Below, one piece after another: positions 25,912 through 34,511 of a stretch of 64,000 nt of DNA (positions are counted from its first letter, which is position 1; each line of letters begins with the position of its first letter). The translations under genes were made by a program, and so were the position numbers. This DNA is from Sporobacter termitidis DSM 10068 (GTDB lineage Bacteria; Bacillota; Clostridia; Oscillospirales; Oscillospiraceae), in contig NZ_FQXV01000001.1 in NCBI RefSeq assembly GCF_900130065.1, forward strand, positions 154,572-218,571, written 5' to 3'. The notes under the pieces are model-generated. The model saw only the letters and a list, made by a program, of their open reading frames with translations. It did no database searches and was not told where the DNA came from.

Positions 25912-26652
25912 TTATTTTGGTTTTACCGCGGATATAAACAGTCTTTGATCCGCTTCCGTCGGCGATGCGTGGGTCATGTCTCCACATACCTCCGCCTGCT
26001 CAAAGCCGGCCTCCAAAAGCAGCTTTTCCACCATCGACGACTCATATGCGTATTCCGTATGCTCTTCCCTGCTCCGTGTCCATTTCCGGCCGTCGCGGGC
26101 GAAGATGTCCATACCGTAGCAACAGGCGTTCTCCTCAATGTCAAATTCGGCCCGCCAGACGCAAAAGACATCCTCCGTCTCGTCGATAAAAACTTCCCCG
26201 TCAAGCCCGCGGAGCTTTGACGGGGTATGAATGTCAAATATGAATACGCCGCCGGGCTCCAGAAACAGGCGCACGCGCCTGAAAATCTCCGGCAGCTTGT
26301 CCGGGGGCGCGTAATTGATGCCGTCCAGGGCGCAGATCACGGCGTCCACCGTGCCATACAAATCGAGGCGCTCCATAGGCTGACAGAGGAGCAGCGGCCG
26401 AACCGGCAAATCAAACGTCTTCTCCGCCGCCACGGACAGCATCTCGCCCGAGGCATCCGCGCCGATCATATCGTAGCCGCGCTCCGCCAGGAGCCGCGTC
26501 ATCGTGCCGGTGCCGCAGGCCAGGTCCAGCACCGTTTTTACCGGGACGCCGCGCCGGGCAAAAACACGCTCATAATAATCCGCCATGGCGGCGTAAGGCA
26601 CATCGCCCGTCAGGCTGTCGTAAAACCGCGCCAGCGCGGTGTATGAGCTCAT
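25912..26652 (-). CDS. Class I SAM-dependent methyltransferase
   Basis: A 246-aa Rossmann-fold methyltransferase. The SAM-binding motif I is TVLDLACGTGTMTRLLAERG (about residues 40-59), followed by GADASGEMLSVA and the acidic VDAVICALDGINYAPP. Its start, SSYTALARFYDSLTGDVPY, is typical of a small-molecule methyltransferase group common in Clostridia. The substrate is unknown. It overlaps the upstream yerC-like gene by 4 bp (ATGA), so they are translationally coupled. Confidence 0.88.
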   Translation of the reverse strand: MSSYTALARFYDSLTGDVPYAAMADYYERVFARRGVPVKTVLDLACGTGTMTRLLAERGYDMIGADASGEMLSVAAEKTFDLPVRPLLLCQPMERLDLYGTVDAVICALDGINYAPPDKLPEIFRRVRLFLEPGGVFIFDIHTPSKLRGLDGEVFIDETEDVFCVWRAEFDIEENACCYGMDIFARDGRKWTRSREEHTEYAYESSMVEKLLLEAGFEQAEVCGDMTHASPTEADQRLFISAVKPK

Positions 26653-26954
26653 TTCTTCTTTTCCGCCAGCCTTTTGAAAGCGATATCGTACCCGTCGGCG
26701 CCGTACATCAGGCTCCTGTTGACGCGGCTGATGGTGGCGCTGGAGGCGCCCGTCTGCTCGAGGATGCTGTTATAGATATGGCCCTGATTCAAAAGCACCG
26801 CGACCTGATAGCGCTGCTCCATGGCCCTGAGCTCCGTCACGGAGCAGAGGTCGTCAAAAAAGCGCATACATTCCTCCACGGTTTCCAGCGTCAGAATAGC
26901 CTCGTACATCTCTGTATTTCTGTCTTTTTTACTGTTCTTAAGATTTTTGTTCAT
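26649..26954 (-). CDS. yerC: YerC/YecD-family TrpR-like DNA-binding protein
   Basis: A 101-aa all-helical protein with the TrpR-like fold: LETVEECMRFFDDLCSVTEL, MEQRYQVAVLLNQGHIYNSI and the helix-turn-helix QTGASSATISRVNRSLMYG. The family (TIGR02531) resembles the trp repressor but lacks its tryptophan pocket; its targets are largely unknown. AGGAGG precedes the ATG. An 8-bp hairpin (26965-26984) lies immediately upstream of that site and might respond to the protein itself. Confidence 0.9.
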   Translation of the reverse strand: MNKNLKNSKKDRNTEMYEAILTLETVEECMRFFDDLCSVTELRAMEQRYQVAVLLNQGHIYNSILEQTGASSATISRVNRSLMYGADGYDIAFKRLAEKKK

Positions 26955-26964
26955 AAGTGCCTCC

Positions 26965-26984
26965 TATGCGCCGAAAGGCGCATA
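26965..26984 (-). promoter_or_regulatory. Hairpin directly upstream of the yerC ribosome binding site
   Basis: TATGCGCC and GGCGCATA form an 8-bp stem with a 4-nt loop, ending at the AGGAGG site. It has no T-run, so it is more likely an operator or translational control element than a terminator. Confidence 0.4.
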
Positions 26985-27100
26985 AATCAACATTTTACAT
27001 TCTAATTTTACAGTATTAAAGCATTAAAGTAAAGAGAAATTTTTCTTTAACCCTTTTCCGGCATCCATCATATTGTATGACGAAGGGGCGTGAGTATTTG

Positions 27101-27748
27101 ATGATGAACATTACCGAAGGCCGCCTTGCGGATGAGCTTACATACGAGGGAATCACGATGGTTACGGCCGATTTCCGCTACCCCATCGTTTCCAGCGGCA
27201 ACAGCAAGGCCGACAAGCGCATCAACAGCTACTACAGGCATATCGCCAAGACCCTCATGAAAAAGGCGCGGAACGAGCTTTTGCCGGATGCTGTGGACGA
27301 ATGGAAATATTCCGTGGAAAACAGCTATCCGTTCCGGCCGTTTGAAGCCGTCATGAAATATACCGTCACCATGAACGACGGCGATATTCTGAGTCTTTAT
27401 TACGACAACTATGAGTACACCGGCGGCGCCCACGGCGTGACGAAGCGGTTCGGCGACACGTGGCGCGCCTCCACCGGCTGGTTTATCGAGCTTGGCGACT
27501 TTTTCTCCCGGGGCGTGAACTATAAGCGCCTTCTGATCGAGAACGCCATAAAAACCGCCGCCCGGCAGATCGCCGAGGGCACGCACCAGTATTTCGAGAA
27601 CTATCCCAAGCTTATCAAGAAGTATTACAGTCCGACGAAATTCTATATAGAGCCTGACAACGTCGTCATATTCTACGACCAATACGCCATCGCCCCCGGC
27701 TTTGAGGGGACGCCCGTATTTGAATATCAGACGGAAATAATTCCCTAG
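27101..27748 (+). CDS. DUF4163/DUF3298 (PdaC/RsiV-like) domain protein without signal peptide
   Basis: A 215-aa protein made mainly of a DUF4163 part (residues 10-95, FRYPIVSSGNSKADKRINSYY) and a DUF3298 part (100-200, with YDNYEYTGGAHG, the hallmark). In other proteins this pair sits outside the cell in anti-sigma factors or deacetylases (RsiV binds lysozyme). Here no signal peptide or membrane helix is visible. Possible starts are TTG 27098, ATG 27101 and ATG 27104, all served by AAGGGG at 27083. It stands alone between yerC and pfkA. Confidence 0.78.
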   Translation: MMNITEGRLADELTYEGITMVTADFRYPIVSSGNSKADKRINSYYRHIAKTLMKKARNELLPDAVDEWKYSVENSYPFRPFEAVMKYTVTMNDGDILSLYYDNYEYTGGAHGVTKRFGDTWRASTGWFIELGDFFSRGVNYKRLLIENAIKTAARQIAEGTHQYFENYPKLIKKYYSPTKFYIEPDNVVIFYDQYAIAPGFEGTPVFEYQTEIIP

Positions 27749-27794
27749 CCGGCGGACCTCATCACAGTACCGCCTCTTCGCCGGGCAGTCAAAG

Positions 27795-27828
27795 GCTGTC
27801 ATCCTGAGCGCGGCGTCAGAATGACAGC
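27795..27828. repeat. TGTCAT-CTGA inverted element downstream of pfkA
   Basis: GCTGTCATCCTGA and TCAGAATGACAGC form a 13-bp stem with one C-A mismatch around an 8-nt loop. Similar TGTCATTCTGAGC sequences are common between genes in Clostridia. It may double as the pfkA terminator, though the T-tract is short. Confidence 0.55.
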
Positions 27829-27841
27829 TTGATGTCCGGCC

Positions 27842-28816
27842 TCAGCTCATGAGTGCATCCTGCATCAGGCAGGCGTCCTCGTCGAGGCCTTTTGTCATGT
27901 TGAGGGCTTCCTCGATGTCGTAATCCACGCATTTTTCGCCGTTCATGCAGATGATCCTGTTGAACACGCCGTCGGCCAGAAGCCGGACGGCTTTATAGCC
28001 CATTCTGGCCGCCGTCACCCGGTCTCGGATCAGCGGCGAACCGCCGCGCTGTATGTGACCGAGCGTCGTCACCCGCGTATCGATCCCCGTCGCGGCTTTG
28101 ATCTTTTCAGCGACTTCGTGGGCCGACGCCGCGCCCTCGGCGACGATCACCGTGAAATGCGTCTGGCCCTTCAGCCGCGCGCTGCGGATGCGGCCACTGA
28201 CGTCCGCCTCGAAATCGACGCCCATCTCCGGGATGAGCGTGACGGTGGCGCCGGTGGCGATGCCGACGTTCAGGGCCAGATGTCCCGCCCGGTGGCCCAT
28301 CACCTCCACCACGGAGCAGCGCTCGTGGGCCTGCATCGTGTCGTCCAGCTTGTCCACGGCGTCAATGGCCGTATTGCAGGCCGTATCAAAGCCGATCGTA
28401 TATGACGTGCAGCCGATGTCGTTGTCGATCGTCCCCGGCAGTCCCACGACGGGCACACCGTGCCTTGACAGCTCCAGTGCGCCCCTGTAGGAACCGTCGC
28501 CGCCGATGACGACAAGTCCTTCGATGTCCATGAACTTACAGTTGTCCACGGCGCGCTGCAGCCCTTTCTCGGTCTGGAATTCCGCGCTGCGGGCAGTATA
28601 CAGGATCGTGCCGCCGCAGCGTTCGATCCCATTAACGTCCTCCGCGGTCATCGGGACGATGTCACCGCTGATCAGGCCGGTGTAGCCTCGCCGTATCCCG
28701 ACACAGTCGATACCGAGATGGATCGACGTCAGCACGACCGCCCTGATTGCCGCGTTCATCCCCGGCGCGTCGCCGCCCGAGGTCAGAACGCCGATTCTTT
28801 TGACGCTGTTTGACAT
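27842..28816 (-). CDS. pfkA: ATP-dependent 6-phosphofructokinase
   Basis: It phosphorylates fructose-6-phosphate to the 1,6-bisphosphate, the committed step of glycolysis. The ATP loop is GVLTSGGDAPGMNAAIRA, the catalytic site is PGTIDNDI, the metal site is VVIGGDGSYRGA and the sugar-phosphate region is EVMGHRAGHLA. The glycine in GGDGS (rather than Asp) marks ATP rather than pyrophosphate use. At 324 aa it is the usual length. It is the last gene of a run that includes the radical SAM and SpoIVF-like genes. Confidence 0.96.
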   Translation of the reverse strand: MSNSVKRIGVLTSGGDAPGMNAAIRAVVLTSIHLGIDCVGIRRGYTGLISGDIVPMTAEDVNGIERCGGTILYTARSAEFQTEKGLQRAVDNCKFMDIEGLVVIGGDGSYRGALELSRHGVPVVGLPGTIDNDIGCTSYTIGFDTACNTAIDAVDKLDDTMQAHERCSVVEVMGHRAGHLALNVGIATGATVTLIPEMGVDFEADVSGRIRSARLKGQTHFTVIVAEGAASAHEVAEKIKAATGIDTRVTTLGHIQRGGSPLIRDRVTAARMGYKAVRLLADGVFNRIICMNGEKCVDYDIEEALNMTKGLDEDACLMQDALMS

Positions 28817-28835
28817 AAAGGCACCTCATTTCTTT

Positions 28836-29498
28836 CTATCTGAACACGTTGTTATCGCGTCTCAACACCTCAAGGCGCTTGAACGATGCGAAATCCGGGG
28901 TGCAGGACGGCAGATGCGTCCGCACCGCGGCGACGAGGTTTTCAGGATTGAGCGCCGGATTCTGCGCCGTGATCACGGCGCGCACAGCAAGCCTGTCGAA
29001 GCCCTCCGGCGTAAACAGGATGCTTTGAACGCAGGGCGCAATATCAAAATCCACGAAGCCCTTTTTTGATTTTTTGGAGATGACGAGCGTCTTTTCCCGG
29101 AACAGCGCGGCCAGCTTGTCCACCGTTCCGCCGGGAACGCCCGCATCGTAAAAGAACGCCCCTTCGACACGGATATAGGCAAGGTCTGCGAATTTCGTCT
29201 CCGGCCTGTATGCCTTGACGGCCCGGATGCCCTCCGGCATCTTCGCGTTCAGGCGCGCCGGCAGGGCGCCCAGATCGATATCCTCCGCCAGGTCGAAGTC
29301 CAGCAGCTCGCAGAGGCTTTCGCTCCCCACCGGAAGCGGCAGGGCAAACGAGAGGTACGGGTGCGGATTAAACCCCTCCGTATGGCGGAGCCTTATCCCG
29401 GCCCGCAGGAACACGCGCTGGAAGGTCCGCAGGAGGTCCAGGTGCGAAATGTACTGCGCCCGGCCTGTTTTTTCAAACAGCAGCCGTGTCCTAAGCAT
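28836..29498 (-). CDS. DUF2344 (TIGR03936) radical SAM-associated protein
   Basis: A 220-aa protein beginning RLLFEKTGRAQYISHLDLLRT, the conserved start of TIGR03936, with RHTEGFNPHPYLSFALPLPVG after it. In many genomes this domain is fused to, or encoded next to, the TIGR03960 radical SAM protein, as here: the genes overlap by 8 bp. Its molecular role is not established. tRNA or ribosome-linked modification is suggested in the literature on neighbourhood grounds only. Confidence 0.88.
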   Translation of the reverse strand: MLRTRLLFEKTGRAQYISHLDLLRTFQRVFLRAGIRLRHTEGFNPHPYLSFALPLPVGSESLCELLDFDLAEDIDLGALPARLNAKMPEGIRAVKAYRPETKFADLAYIRVEGAFFYDAGVPGGTVDKLAALFREKTLVISKKSKKGFVDFDIAPCVQSILFTPEGFDRLAVRAVITAQNPALNPENLVAAVRTHLPSCTPDFASFKRLEVLRRDNNVFR

Positions 29499-31326
29499 CG
29501 CATGCCCCTCCCTTCAGGAGCGCCGAAGCGCCGCAGCCGGTACATCCGGCGCGGCAGTCGGGCGTGATCTCATTTTTATACGCGGCGTTTCTCTCACCCC
29601 ACAGGTACGCCTCATCGACGCCGGCCGACACGGCGCGCCACGGAAAACACTCGCCGCAGGGCCGCTCCCGGTGGGCGTAAAAAGCCGGGTTCAGTCCGCA
29701 TGCCTGAAACGCGTTCATCCAGCGTTCAAATGAAAAATACTCCTCCCAGGCATCGAGGCGCCCGCCGTCCTTCACCACGCGCTCCAACACGGCGCCTATG
29801 CGCCTGTCTCCCCGGGCCAAAACAGCTTCGATGAGGCTTGTCTCGGGCGAATGCCAGTTGTAGGTGATTGCCCTCGTACGCATGGCGCCGCGCAGCAGCT
29901 CCACCCGCCGCTGGTATTCCTCCGGCGTCACCTGCGCTTCCCACTGGAAGGGTGTGTCCGGCTTCGGCACGAAACAGGAGGTGCTCACCGTGATGCGGAC
30001 GCCCCGCGCCTTGTTTGAGGCGTACTGCTTCCACGTATGCAAAACCTTCCCGGCCAGGGCGGCAATCGCCAGCACGTCCTCGTCCGTCTCCGTTGGCAGG
30101 CCGAGCATAAAATAGAGCTTGACGCTGCTCCAGCCGCCCTCAAAGGCGACACGGCAGGTCTCAATGAGGTCATCCTCGGTGACGTTTTTATTGATGGCAT
30201 CCCTGAGGCGCTGGCTGCCAGCCTCCGGCGCGAAGGTCAGGCCGGTTTTCCGGACCTTTTGGACCCGCGACATGAGATCCATAGAAAAGTTGTCCGCCCG
30301 CAGGGATGGCAGCGACAGGCTGATATTCCGTGGCTCACACCAGTCCAGAAGCCCGTCGCACAGCGGGAGCAGTTCCTTATAGTCACTGGTGCTCAGGGAT
30401 GAAAGCGTAATCTCCTCGTATCCCGCGCTTTCAAGGGCCTTGACGCCGCAGCCGACAAGCCTGTCCGCGCCCCGCGCCCGGACGGGGCGGTAGGTATACC
30501 CGGCCTGGCAGAACCGGCAGGCGCGGATGCAGCCCCGGAACAGCTCCAGGACGACGCGGTCGTGTACGATCTCCGTTGACGGCACGATCGTCTCCTCCGG
30601 GAAATACGCGGCGTCAAAATCCTCCGCAATGCGCTTGACGACGGGAAAAGGCGCGCCCTCCCTCGGAACAATATCGGCGACCGTCCCGTCGCCGTTGTAG
30701 GCCACGTCATATAAAGAAGGCACATAGACGCCGCCGATACGGGACGCCTGCTCTAAAAATTCATTCTTTGACAGGCCGCTCTTCTTTGCGGCCCTGTATG
30801 CCCCGATGACCTCGCCGTTGACCTCCTCCCCCTCGCCAATGATGAACAGATCGATGAAATCCGCCATCGGCTCCGGGTTGTACGCGCATGTCCCGCCTGC
30901 AATGACGAGCGGCGTCAGGTCCTTCCTCTCGCTTGCGCGCATGGGCAGACCCATGAGGTCCAGCATGTTGAGCACGTTCGTATAGGCCATCTCATAGCCC
31001 AAGGAAAACGCCACGATGTCGAAGTTTCTGACAGGGTCGCCGCTCTCCAGCCCATAAAGGCCGATGGACGCGCAGCGCAGCGCCTCCTCCATATCCCCCC
31101 ACGGGGCGAAGACGCGCTCGCACCAGACACCGGACATTCTGTTCGCCAGGCCATACAGTATCCGCATGCCAAGGTTCGACATGCCGATCTCGTACGTATC
31201 GGGAAAGCACAGCGCCACACGCGTATCGACCGTGCTCAGGTCCTTGACGGTCTGGCCGTATTCGCCGCCCGTGTACCGCGCCGGCTTCTGAACCTTCGGT
31301 AAAATTCTTTCCAAACGTTTATCCAT
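29491..31326 (-). CDS. TIGR03960-family radical SAM protein
   Basis: A 611-aa iron-sulfur enzyme. The N-terminal part (residues 15-170; VALCFPDTYEIGMSNLGMR) resembles a B12-binding-type domain, although the cobalamin motif is not obvious. The radical SAM cluster motif is RGCIRACRFCQAGY (Cys-x3-Cys-x2-Cys, about residues 263-276). It ends with a cysteine-rich tail (CRAGCTGCGAS). The substrate is unknown. Gene order SpoIVFB-like - this gene - DUF2344 is recurrent in Clostridia. Confidence 0.9.
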   Translation of the reverse strand: MDKRLERILPKVQKPARYTGGEYGQTVKDLSTVDTRVALCFPDTYEIGMSNLGMRILYGLANRMSGVWCERVFAPWGDMEEALRCASIGLYGLESGDPVRNFDIVAFSLGYEMAYTNVLNMLDLMGLPMRASERKDLTPLVIAGGTCAYNPEPMADFIDLFIIGEGEEVNGEVIGAYRAAKKSGLSKNEFLEQASRIGGVYVPSLYDVAYNGDGTVADIVPREGAPFPVVKRIAEDFDAAYFPEETIVPSTEIVHDRVVLELFRGCIRACRFCQAGYTYRPVRARGADRLVGCGVKALESAGYEEITLSSLSTSDYKELLPLCDGLLDWCEPRNISLSLPSLRADNFSMDLMSRVQKVRKTGLTFAPEAGSQRLRDAINKNVTEDDLIETCRVAFEGGWSSVKLYFMLGLPTETDEDVLAIAALAGKVLHTWKQYASNKARGVRITVSTSCFVPKPDTPFQWEAQVTPEEYQRRVELLRGAMRTRAITYNWHSPETSLIEAVLARGDRRIGAVLERVVKDGGRLDAWEEYFSFERWMNAFQACGLNPAFYAHRERPCGECFPWRAVSAGVDEAYLWGERNAAYKNEITPDCRAGCTGCGASALLKGGACDA

Positions 31327-31956
31327 TCACACACATCCGACTTTTTTTCCCCTTGATTTTATACGAAGACCGCTCTTTTTACAATAGCTGATTAACAGCC
31401 ACGCGGCCGCCAGCAGCAGTGTGAAGTTTACCCTGGTCCAGATCAGTACCGCGGCCCCGGCCGTAAGCAGCGCACCGATGACGGCGCAGCTAGTGACGGT
31501 GATGAGCTTCTCCGCGGCGTCCAGGCTGAACATCAGTGCCGCAACATCGTACAGCATCCGTCCGCCGTCCAGCTTCAGGACGGGCAGCAGGTTGAAAGCG
31601 CCGCAGACCAGGCTGATACCGGCCAGAATATAGGCGCTGTCGCTCGCCGCCGCCCTGCCGTAAAACGACGCGGCGACGGCAAGAGCAAAGCTGGCCGCCG
31701 GCCCCGCCGCCGCAGAGATAAGCTCATGCGCATAGGACATCGTTTTATTATATCGGATCGTCAGTCCCCACAGGTCGATCCTGAATTCCGCGATCTTGTA
31801 CCTCAAAAAATACAGGGCGATCAGGTGGCCGAGCTCATGGATGGCCACGGCGGCCAGAACGGGGAAAAAAAGGCCGGTGAAATCAAAAAAATAGACGGCG
31901 GAAAGCGCCACAAGCGCCGCGCCGCTGATTCTGAATTTTCCGATCGTTACGTCCAT
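31327..31956 (-). CDS. spoIVFB: SpoIVFB-like site-2 intramembrane metalloprotease (M50)
   Basis: A 209-aa polytopic membrane protease. The zinc motif HELGH lies in AVAAIHELGHLIALYFL (about residue 41) and the second motif is NLLPVLKLDGGRML, with the metal-binding Asp. The short form without PDZ or CBS domain is that of SpoIVFB, which in Bacillus processes pro-sigma K in the mother cell. The start overlaps by 10 bp a LytM-domain gene resembling SpoIVFA, the known inhibitor partner, which supports the assignment. A general site-2 protease role is the alternative. Confidence 0.82.
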   Translation of the reverse strand: MDVTIGKFRISGAALVALSAVYFFDFTGLFFPVLAAVAIHELGHLIALYFLRYKIAEFRIDLWGLTIRYNKTMSYAHELISAAAGPAASFALAVAASFYGRAAASDSAYILAGISLVCGAFNLLPVLKLDGGRMLYDVAALMFSLDAAEKLITVTSCAVIGALLTAGAAVLIWTRVNFTLLLAAAWLLISYCKKSGLRIKSRGKKVGCV

Positions 31957-32999
31957 TGGATATAAAACTCCGGATTGACGTAGACACCGCTGACGTGCAG
32001 CTCAAAGTGCAGGTAAGTCCCGGTGGCATTGCCCGTGTTCCCCACTGTGGCGATTTTTGTGCCCTTTTTGACGGCTTGTCCCTTCTCGACGTAGAGCTTG
32101 TCGCAGTGGGCGTATTCGGTTTCCACGCTGCCGTGGCCGAGAAGGACATAGTTGCCCAGCGTCGCGCTCTCGCCGGCGGCAAGAACCTTGCCGTCGGCAA
32201 AGGCGGCGATCGACGTACCGCTCTTGGCGTCGATATCGGTGCCGTAATGGAATTTGACGGTCTTATCGGCGGGGTCGGTCCTGTAGCCAAAGGAAGAAGA
32301 GACAACGCCCTTGACGGGCGTTACATAAGATATGCCGATTCTGGGCATGGCGTAGCTGACGCCGGCCGGAATCGAATAATCGGAATATTGCTCCTGATCC
32401 TGCTGGAACGCGGCGATGACCGCGTCGGCAAATGTCTTTTCATCATCCGAGGTCGCGGCGGCGTCGCTGTCGCCTGAGCCGCTGTCCGCTTTGCCCGGCG
32501 ACGCGGTCGGCGGCGTATCCTGGGCAAAGGTTTCGACAGAAGCCCCGTCGGACGGACTTGCCGCCGCCTGATCGCCAACGGCCGACGAGTCGCTGGCGGC
32601 ATTGCCGCTTCCTGCCGAATCCGGTCCGGCGGACGGCGCATCCGTTGTGCCGGCGCCGGAGGTCTGGACCGCGTCGCCGCCCGCGTCCGGGGGCGTCCCT
32701 GTAAAGGCGTACGTGATCGCCTCGCCGAGCGCGGCGGTGAATTTCTTTTCCCCGCTGATGCCCTCGCCCAGCGTTGCCAGCGCCGCCTTGTAATTGACCA
32801 CCGAGTTGAGCTTGTCTCCGACGCTCTGGAGCGTCGAGGGAAAAACAAGCTTCATGAAAGCGGCGATCCCGAAGAGCGCCACGCAGATGATGAGCTTTAT
32901 GGCGCGCCGTGCCGATTTATCCGCACCCGTACCCGCGCCGGAGGAACGATGCCGGCGCGGCGTGCTCCCGCGCCCGCGGTATGGCCTGTACTTATCCAA
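31947..32999 (-). CDS. SpoIVFA-like membrane protein with degenerate M23/LytM domain
   Basis: A 350-aa protein. A basic, Arg-rich N-terminus (1-30), one membrane helix (LIICVALFGIAAFMKLVF, about 33-50), a long Ser/Ala/Asp/Gly-rich linker (110-190), and a C-terminal LytM domain (about 235-345). The first zinc motif is intact (HYGTD), but the HxH motif reads TYLHFEL: the catalytic His is Tyr while the zinc-binding His remains. It should bind but not cut peptidoglycan, like SpoIVFA or SpoIIQ. It overlaps the M50 protease gene by 10 bp. Confidence 0.85.
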   Translation of the reverse strand: MDKYRPYRGRGSTPRRHRSSGAGTGADKSARRAIKLIICVALFGIAAFMKLVFPSTLQSVGDKLNSVVNYKAALATLGEGISGEKKFTAALGEAITYAFTGTPPDAGGDAVQTSGAGTTDAPSAGPDSAGSGNAASDSSAVGDQAAASPSDGASVETFAQDTPPTASPGKADSGSGDSDAAATSDDEKTFADAVIAAFQQDQEQYSDYSIPAGVSYAMPRIGISYVTPVKGVVSSSFGYRTDPADKTVKFHYGTDIDAKSGTSIAAFADGKVLAAGESATLGNYVLLGHGSVETEYAHCDKLYVEKGQAVKKGTKIATVGNTGNATGTYLHFELHVSGVYVNPEFYIQWT

Positions 33000-33081
33000 A
33001 TAATGTCACCTCGCTCTGTAAAACAATTATATTCCAATTTGTACAGGCGTATGCAGGAACCGGCAAACCTGGCCGCAAAAA

Positions 33082-33100
33082 GGACGGCCGATGGCCGTCC
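33082..33100. repeat. GGACGGCC-GAT-GGCCGTCC palindrome
   Basis: An 8-bp perfect stem with a 3-nt loop between punA and the SpoIVFA-like gene. It is similar in form to the palindrome family near 2029 but without the GTAGGGG start. On the minus strand the following bases include TTTTTGCGGCC, so it may terminate punA transcripts. Confidence 0.5.
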
Positions 33101-33151
33101 CTGCGAATTATATTCTATTAGGATGCACCGCGGCTGTTCACTCGTCCCGCT

Positions 33152-33982
33152 TCATATTTTCCCGATCCGGACGATGGACTCCGTGATCAGCTTTTTGAAG
33201 TCCGGGGCGCGGCGGTTTGCCGTCTCCTGCACTTCCTCATGGGCCAGCTTGTTTTGAGAGATGCCGGCGGCCATATTCGCGATACACGAAATACCGCACA
33301 CTTTCAGGCCCATATGATTTGCCGCGACCGCCTCCACCGCCGTGCTCATGCCGACCACGTCGGCGCCCAGCACTCCATAAGCGCGGATCTCCGCGGGCGT
33401 CTCGAAATTCGGCCCTGAGACCTGGATATAAACGCCCTCTCGGAACCCCATCTGGAGATCCTCCGCCGCCCCGCGGATCGTCTCCCTGATGCCGGCGTCG
33501 TATACTTCGCTCATATCAGGGAACCGCGTACCCAGCTCGTCGATATTCGTCCCGATGAGCGGCGACGGCACTCCCAGCAGGATATGATCGCGGATGAGCA
33601 TGAAATCCCCCGCCGAAAACGACGTGTTAATAGCCCCGGACGCGTTTGTCAGAAACAAAACCTCCGCCCCCATCATGCCCATCAGTCGTATCGGCATGAC
33701 AACGTCGGAAACGTCATACCCTTCATAATAATGCACCCGGCCCTGCATGGCGACCACCGGCACATCCCCCACATAGCCGAAAACATAGCGGCCGCGATGG
33801 CCCGGCACCGTGCTGACCGGGAACCCCTCGATGTCTGCGTAATCGATGCTCGCCTCGACCCGAATCCCTTCGGCGAAGTCGCCGAGGCCCGAGCCCAGCA
33901 CAAGGGCGACCTTTGGCTTGAACGCCGTCTCTTCCTGGATATCCTTCAGGCTTTTTTTCAGAGTCTTATAAATCTTGCTCAT
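33152..33982 (-). CDS. punA: Purine-nucleoside phosphorylase (trimeric, PNP-I type)
   Basis: It cleaves inosine and guanosine with phosphate to free base and ribose-1-phosphate for purine salvage. Signatures: VALVLGSGLGDFAEGI (phosphate loop), PGHRGRYVFGYVGDVPVV, MQGRVHYYEGY and FLTNASGAIN; the base-binding FETPAEIRAYGVLGADVVGMS follows. I start at ATG 33982 (MSKIYKT, 276 aa) with AGG about 10 nt before it; the frame opens at TTG 34057 without a site. It is probably the first gene of the run leading to pfkA. Confidence 0.94.
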   Translation of the reverse strand: MSKIYKTLKKSLKDIQEETAFKPKVALVLGSGLGDFAEGIRVEASIDYADIEGFPVSTVPGHRGRYVFGYVGDVPVVAMQGRVHYYEGYDVSDVVMPIRLMGMMGAEVLFLTNASGAINTSFSAGDFMLIRDHILLGVPSPLIGTNIDELGTRFPDMSEVYDAGIRETIRGAAEDLQMGFREGVYIQVSGPNFETPAEIRAYGVLGADVVGMSTAVEAVAANHMGLKVCGISCIANMAAGISQNKLAHEEVQETANRRAPDFKKLITESIVRIGKI

Positions 33983-34136
33983 TACAAACAACCTGCCTTT
34001 TATTCGTATTGCGTATTCGTGATGCCATATTCTATCATTCTTAGTTTTCCTTATCAATATTTACCGGCGTCGAAAACTCAGCCAATTCGGAGCGGGATTT
34101 TCTCTCTAAAGTTTCAAGGAAAGATGCAAAAAACTC

Positions 34137-34165
34137 TTGACAGTCGGGCAAAAGTGTTTTATGCT
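34137..34165 (+). promoter_or_regulatory. Promoter of tRNA-Pro
   Basis: A perfect TTGACA (34137-34142), a 17-bp spacer and TATGCT (34160-34165), 38 nt before the tRNA. Confidence 0.75.
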
Positions 34166-34203
34166 ACATTCTACGAGTCTGAAACAAGACTCGTCAATTA
34201 TGC

Positions 34204-34280
34204 CGGGGTGTAGCGCAGCTTGGTAGCGCGCATGGTTCGGGACCATGAGGCCGGGAGTTCGAGTCTCCCCACTCCGACCA
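34204..34280 (+). tRNA. tRNA-Pro (CGG)
   Basis: Acceptor CGGGGTG/CACTCCG, discriminator A and encoded CCA. The anticodon stem CATGG/CCATG with loop TTCGGGA gives CGG, reading CCG. It is a solitary tRNA with its own promoter and terminator. Confidence 0.95.
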
Positions 34281-34327
34281 GAAAGAAGAGGCAAAAAAGA
34301 TAAAAATCTTTTTTGCCTCTTCTTTCT
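34280..34327 (+). terminator. 22-bp terminator hairpin after tRNA-Pro
   Basis: A perfect 22-bp stem (34280-34301 with 34306-34327) and a 4-nt AAAA loop, containing TTTTTT in its 3' arm. The stem starts at the last A of the tRNA CCA end. Confidence 0.85.
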
Positions 34328-34445
34328 GGGTTCCGCCGCCTCTGGCGGCTCCACCGATTTGATTGGACGTCCTCGGCGGGAATGAATCCCGTCTGCTTTT
34401 GTTTTTACCTTCAGCCGGAAATCATAGCCCAAAGCTGAATTTATA

Positions 34446-34474
34446 TTGACTATTTTATTATCTTTTGTTACAAT
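34446..34474 (+). promoter_or_regulatory. Promoter of the guanidinium exporter transcript
   Basis: TTGACT (34446-34451), a 17-bp spacer and TACAAT (34469-34474). Transcription would begin near 34481, about 30 nt before the riboswitch. Confidence 0.7.
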
Positions 34475-34511
34475 TATTATTATCTGGAGATCGAAAATTT
34501 AATATTCAGTT

